Translations under genes and position numbers: made by a program
Assembly: GCA_045599005.1 (NCBI GenBank)
Contig: JAZRVF010000005.1
Coordinates: 104,905 to 168,904, forward strand
Reading direction: 5' to 3'
From: Treponema_I sp045599005
GTDB lineage: Bacteria > Spirochaetota > Spirochaetia > Treponematales > Treponemataceae
DNA: 64,000 nt
In this document: positions 61,322 through 64,000 of the stretch, piece by piece
Position numbering within the stretch: position 1 is the first letter of the stretch
How the letters are laid out: each line of letters begins with the position of its first letter
Notes under the pieces: model-generated
Database searches by the model: none
Seen by the model: only the letters and a program-made list of their open reading frames with translations
Told to the model about the DNA's origin: nothing

Positions 61322-62839
61322 ATGATTAAAAAGGCGTTTTATCTTTTTCTGATATTAATTTTAGTAAGCTGTTCAAAATTGAAAAGCATAGAATCTGTAA
61401 AACTGGATGATATACAGGAATCAAAAACTGAAGAAGTACAATCTGTGGAAGCAGTTCAATCTGTTGAAGATGTGCTTTTTAAATGCTGGATAAACTCTCC
61501 TGAAGGATTACGATTACGCAGTTCACCAAATTTGGACAGTCAAAAGATATCACTGATTGAAGACAGAAAAGAGATAAATGTATTTGAAATCGGTCCACTG
61601 GATGAAATTGATGGAATTTTATCTTTCTGGTTGAGAGTTGAATATAATTCAATTAAAGGCTGGATTTTTGGTGGCTATGCAAGTATTGTTCCTCCGGTTA
61701 TTAATCAGGATATAAATGAGACTGAATTAGAAATCTGTCCTGAAAATCTTTGGGGAACTTGGTATTCAGGATATTCAGACTGTCCGGAATATATAGAACA
61801 GTCATCTTTTTACATAACATTTGATTCAAATGGTAATTATCGATGTGGTAAAAATTTTACAGACATTGGGACAGAAGGTAAATATTCTTTTGAAAATAAT
61901 AATCTTCATTTAAAACTGGTTTTAAATGAAGATTCTGGACACCTGGAATATAACGAAATTCAAAAAATCATTAAATTAACAGAAACTTGCTTAATATATT
62001 CGAAAGACAATTCTGATAGTGAAGAAATATCTGTTTATAGATATCCAAAAAAAGCCTTAGATTTATTTTATGAATCTGATATTGATTGGATTAAATATAT
62101 AAATGTTTATGGAAATCAAAATTTTTATAACGATACAGATTTATTGATGAGTTCAATTGCAAATAAGAAGTATGATGTTGCTCTTTTATTGTTAAATTCT
62201 TTAGGATCTATAGAGCAGTCTCCATCATTACAGTTCGATTTTTTAGACATTCTAAATACAGAACAGGATTTAATGGTAAGAAAAACAAGGAGTTACCAAT
62301 ATTTATTAAAGAACTTGGCATTTACTGAAAATCTGGAGAATTTAAATCTGGAACACCAATACCAGATGAGAGATCGAACTGTAAAACAGTTCAACAACTC
62401 TTTGAAAGATGAAAAATATATCAATTCTTTTAAAATACTGACTTGTTTACTATGGGATATGCATGACTTTATTTTAAAAAATAACGATTCCTCAAATGAT
62501 AAATATAGTTACAGTTATCAGTCGAATTATGTATTTGGCTGTGATACAGCTTTTGTTAACAATGAGCTTTTAATGAATTCACCACTTAAAATAGGCATGA
62601 ATAAAAAAGATGTATACGAACTTTTAGGACACCCGGAACGATCAATTGTAGAAAATGAATCAGAATTTATTGATTATTCGAAATCATTGTATATGGCCGA
62701 GCATGATAAAGCTGGTGAAAGTTTTTACGCTTCTGTTGGAATTGAAATTTTCTTTGACGAAAATAAAGTGATAAACGAAATATGTTTGGGCGTTGAAGGG
62801 ATTGATGAACCGGTTAGAAATCCTTTTGAAAGTCAATGA
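61322..62839 (+). CDS. SH3-domain lipoprotein with SmpA-like C-terminus
   Basis: A 505-residue protein. The lipoprotein leader MIKKAFYLFLILILVSC puts the lipidated Cys at 17. Residues about 50-125 form a bacterial SH3-type domain (GLRLRSSPNLDSQKISLIE ... WLRVEYNSIKGWIFGGYASI), a cell-wall or protein-binding module. Near the C-terminus LKIGMNKKDVYELLGHPERSIVE resembles the SmpA/OmlA or BLIP-type repeat start. The centre is unrecognised. It is AT rich. The likely place is the periplasmic face of a membrane. Downstream lies the second copy of the three-hairpin repeat. Confidence 0.78.
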   Translation: MIKKAFYLFLILILVSCSKLKSIESVKLDDIQESKTEEVQSVEAVQSVEDVLFKCWINSPEGLRLRSSPNLDSQKISLIEDRKEINVFEIGPLDEIDGILSFWLRVEYNSIKGWIFGGYASIVPPVINQDINETELEICPENLWGTWYSGYSDCPEYIEQSSFYITFDSNGNYRCGKNFTDIGTEGKYSFENNNLHLKLVLNEDSGHLEYNEIQKIIKLTETCLIYSKDNSDSEEISVYRYPKKALDLFYESDIDWIKYINVYGNQNFYNDTDLLMSSIANKKYDVALLLLNSLGSIEQSPSLQFDFLDILNTEQDLMVRKTRSYQYLLKNLAFTENLENLNLEHQYQMRDRTVKQFNNSLKDEKYINSFKILTCLLWDMHDFILKNNDSSNDKYSYSYQSNYVFGCDTAFVNNELLMNSPLKIGMNKKDVYELLGHPERSIVENESEFIDYSKSLYMAEHDKAGESFYASVGIEIFFDENKVINEICLGVEGIDEPVRNPFESQ

Positions 62840-62947
62840 CAGAGGTATCCACATCAATACGGAAAGCGTGGAAAACAAAAACGTGCGGATAAAAAAGCCA
62901 ATTCGCAAGATTTATTCGTACATTTTGTGAAATAAGCGAAAAACAGC

Positions 62948-63022
62948 GGGTTTTAGGGCGGCAGCCCTAGGCGAAGGGGTAGCGGAAAACCGCAGGTTTG
63001 AAGCGAGGGGAAGGCTTTCCCC
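62948..63022 (+). repeat. Three-hairpin dispersed repeat, copy B
   Basis: This copy is about 75 bases and shares the ordered blocks GGGTTTTAGGG, CCCTAGG, GAAGGGGTAGCGGAAAA, TTGAAGCGAGGGGAAG and CTTTCCCC with copy A. Its stems are TAGGGC/GCCCTA, AACC/GGTT and GGGGAA/TTCCCC. The first two differ in sequence from copy A but remain paired. Its right end runs directly into the truncated grpB coding sequence. Confidence 0.8.
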
Positions 63023-63054
63023 TGCAAATTAGAATTGATGTAAATTTAAATATA

Positions 63055-63450
63055 CGAGATGTTCCTGGGATGAAGGCAAAACCAATCATTGATATTGATG
63101 TTATAGTACAAGATAAAGCACAATTTCTGTCAGTAAAAGAAGATTTGGAAAAAATAGGATATGGTCATAAAGGTGATTTAGGAATTTCTGGAAGAGAAGC
63201 TTTTGATGTTGATAATGTTCCTATAGAAATAGCCCATCATTTATATGTTTGTGAAAAGGATAATCCTGAACTTTTAAGACATATTGCTTTTAGAAATCGA
63301 TTACGAGAAACACCTGCACTTGTTGATGAATATAACTCGATTAAAGAAGAAATTCTTTTAAAAGTTGGAACAGATAATAGAGCCGCTTATGTAGATATGA
63401 AAGAAAAAGAATATAAGTGGTTTTTTGAGAAAGTATTACAGGGAAATTAG
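63055..63450 (+). pseudogene. GrpB (UPF0157) family protein, 5'-truncated
   Basis: About 130 residues match the C-terminal three quarters of GrpB/UPF0157 proteins, nucleotidyltransferase-fold: DVPGMKAKPIIDIDVIV, KIGYGHKGDLGISGREAFDV, HHLYVCEKDNPELLRHIAFRNRLRETPALVDEYNSIKEEILLKVG. The family usually starts 40-45 residues earlier with a YDP-W motif and an I-E-H-(I/V)-G-S-T-(S/A)-VPG segment; only the end of that (DVPG) is left here. The open frame can be extended back to a TTG inside the repeat, giving unrelated residues. Most likely the repeat replaced the 5' end. A short product from ATG 63070 is possible. Confidence 0.7.
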
Positions 63451-63462
63451 TTTCATTTCCGA

Positions 63463-63744
63463 TTAGGCAATTTGTTCTAAAGGATCTTCTACATCAATTC
63501 CTTTTTCGTAAATTGTATAGGGATCAATATCAATACAATTGTATTTATCGTATTTACCATCTAAAGTCCAGGCAAGAGTGCCATTTAGGACAGTACAATT
63601 GTTTATATAAAAATCTGAATCAGAAAGTTTAGAGAATATTCCTTTTCCAACTAAGTGAGATACATTATATTTCTTAATTTTTCCGTCTACAAAGTAAACG
63701 AAAACATCGTAATTGTCTTTTGGTAAAACCTGAACAACTTCCAT
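63463..63744 (-). CDS. DUF2442 domain protein
   Basis: A 93-residue protein with the DUF2442 pattern: VVQVLPKDNYDVFVYFVDGKIKKYNVSHLVGKGIFSKLSD and later GTLAWTLDGKYDKYNCIDIDPYTIYEKG. AGGAG lies 6 bases before its ATG. It is downstream of a DUF4160 gene on the same strand, a common partnership in bacteria. The two are often suspected to be a toxin-antitoxin-like module, but no activity is established to my knowledge. Confidence 0.82.
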   Translation of the reverse strand: MEVVQVLPKDNYDVFVYFVDGKIKKYNVSHLVGKGIFSKLSDSDFYINNCTVLNGTLAWTLDGKYDKYNCIDIDPYTIYEKGIDVEDPLEQIA

Positions 63745-63829
63745 TTTTACTCCTTAAACTCTGCGTTAGCAGCAGCGCATGGATGAGCTGAATTCAAAGT
63801 TTGTGAAGGTGAAACCGAAACAAACTTTT

Positions 63830-63862
63830 GTTATAAAAATTACAGGATGTAATTTTTATAAC
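63830..63862. repeat. Perfect 14-bp inverted repeat
   Basis: GTTATAAAAATTAC (63830-63843) and GTAATTTTTATAAC (63849-63862) are perfect complements around a 5-base loop, located just after the DUF4160 stop codon and before DUF2442 on the minus strand. It could be a terminator-like or processing hairpin, or a recombination-site arm. Another inverted pair, CAAACTTT/AAAGTTTG, lies beside it (around 63799-63828). Confidence 0.6.
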
Positions 63863-63870
63863 ATACCTCC

Positions 63871-64000
63871 TTATTTTAGTGGATTTATTTTTGCTGGTAA
63901 TTCCATATTTTTTGCTTGATCCCAGCCATCAGTAAGTTCCTGCTTATGCAACTCTGACCAAGCTAAAACTAATTTCAGCTTATTTGAAGGAATGGCGCCT
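63871..64000 (-). CDS. DUF4160 domain protein (partial, C-terminal end)
   Basis: The minus-strand frame entering at the right edge gives 42 residues and a TAA stop (63873-63871). GAIPSNKLKLVLAWSELHKQ followed by ELTDGWDQAKNMELPAKINPL matches the C-terminal half of DUF4160 proteins. The N-terminus is beyond the window. It precedes DUF2442, its usual partner. Confidence 0.75.
   Translation of the reverse strand, partial: GAIPSNKLKLVLAWSELHKQELTDGWDQAKNMELPAKINPLK

Noticed and set aside
63745..63870. Integron attC site between DUF4160 and DUF2442
   Set aside because: Treponema can carry integrons and the spacer has inverted repeats, but I could not find core sites of the form RYYYAAC and GTTRRRY in the required opposite orientation, and no integrase is in the window.

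Overview
The window comes from a chromosome of a host-associated or gut/rumen-type Treponema-like spirochaete. Evidence: a trans-2-enoyl-ACP/CoA reductase (FabV) very close to the Treponema denticola TER sequence; the order tRNA-Thr, rpmG, tRNA-Trp, secE, nusG, rplK, rplA, rplJ, rplL, rpoB, rpoC; an RpoB rifampicin region with Asn in place of the usual Ser (E. coli 531), a known spirochaete trait; and spirochaete-like lipoprotein leaders. Assignment to genus is inference from sequence memory, not from a database search.

Layout. 1-9.5 kb: formate-tetrahydrofolate ligase; a minus-strand GerMN protein, a soluble LacI-like/GAF/GGDEF cyclase and an anchored hypothetical; a TPR lipoprotein and a TraB-family membrane protein. 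9.5-14.1 kb: a TolC/MacA/MacB-type tripartite export operon. 14.2-25.8 kb: the translation/transcription super-operon, with strong hairpins at its internal junctions. 25.8-31.5 kb: minus-strand ilvE, glmS and the NfnAB/SudBA flavoprotein pair. 31.6-39.5 kb: a lone branched-chain amino-acid binding lipoprotein, a TIGR02757 protein, a TrpXYZ-like ABC importer, a GH5 glycosidase and a PtsN-type EIIA. 39.6-41.1 kb: a small hypothetical and a PflA-like radical SAM protein, then a tandem repeat patch. 41.4-47.4 kb: a type II fatty-acid synthesis operon, fabH-D-G-F-Z-V. 47.4-54.5 kb: threonine synthase, a chemoreceptor, a MATE exporter, a degenerate transglycosylase-like protein and an ankyrin-like exported protein.

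54.5-59.4 kb is an AT-rich accessory island. It holds an AAA+ ATPase plus subtilisin-like protease pair matching the architecture of the IetAS anti-phage system, followed by a DUF4143-type ATPase behind a striking twin-palindrome promoter that predicts a leaderless message. 59.4-61.2 kb returns to ordinary sequence (P-loop kinase, ferredoxin-type aldo/keto reductase). 61.3-64 kb is again AT-rich: an SH3-domain lipoprotein, a GrpB gene truncated at its 5' end exactly where a structured repeat begins, and a DUF4160/DUF2442 gene pair.

The least explained signals are non-coding. A three-hairpin repeat occurs twice (34982-35077 and 62948-63022) with compensating changes in its stems: one copy sits inside the TrpXYZ-like operon between binding protein and permease, the other abuts the truncated grpB. 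A second repeat family of 45 bp occurs at 41118 (expanded into a tandem array) and 51103 (inside a segment bounded by inverted repeats).
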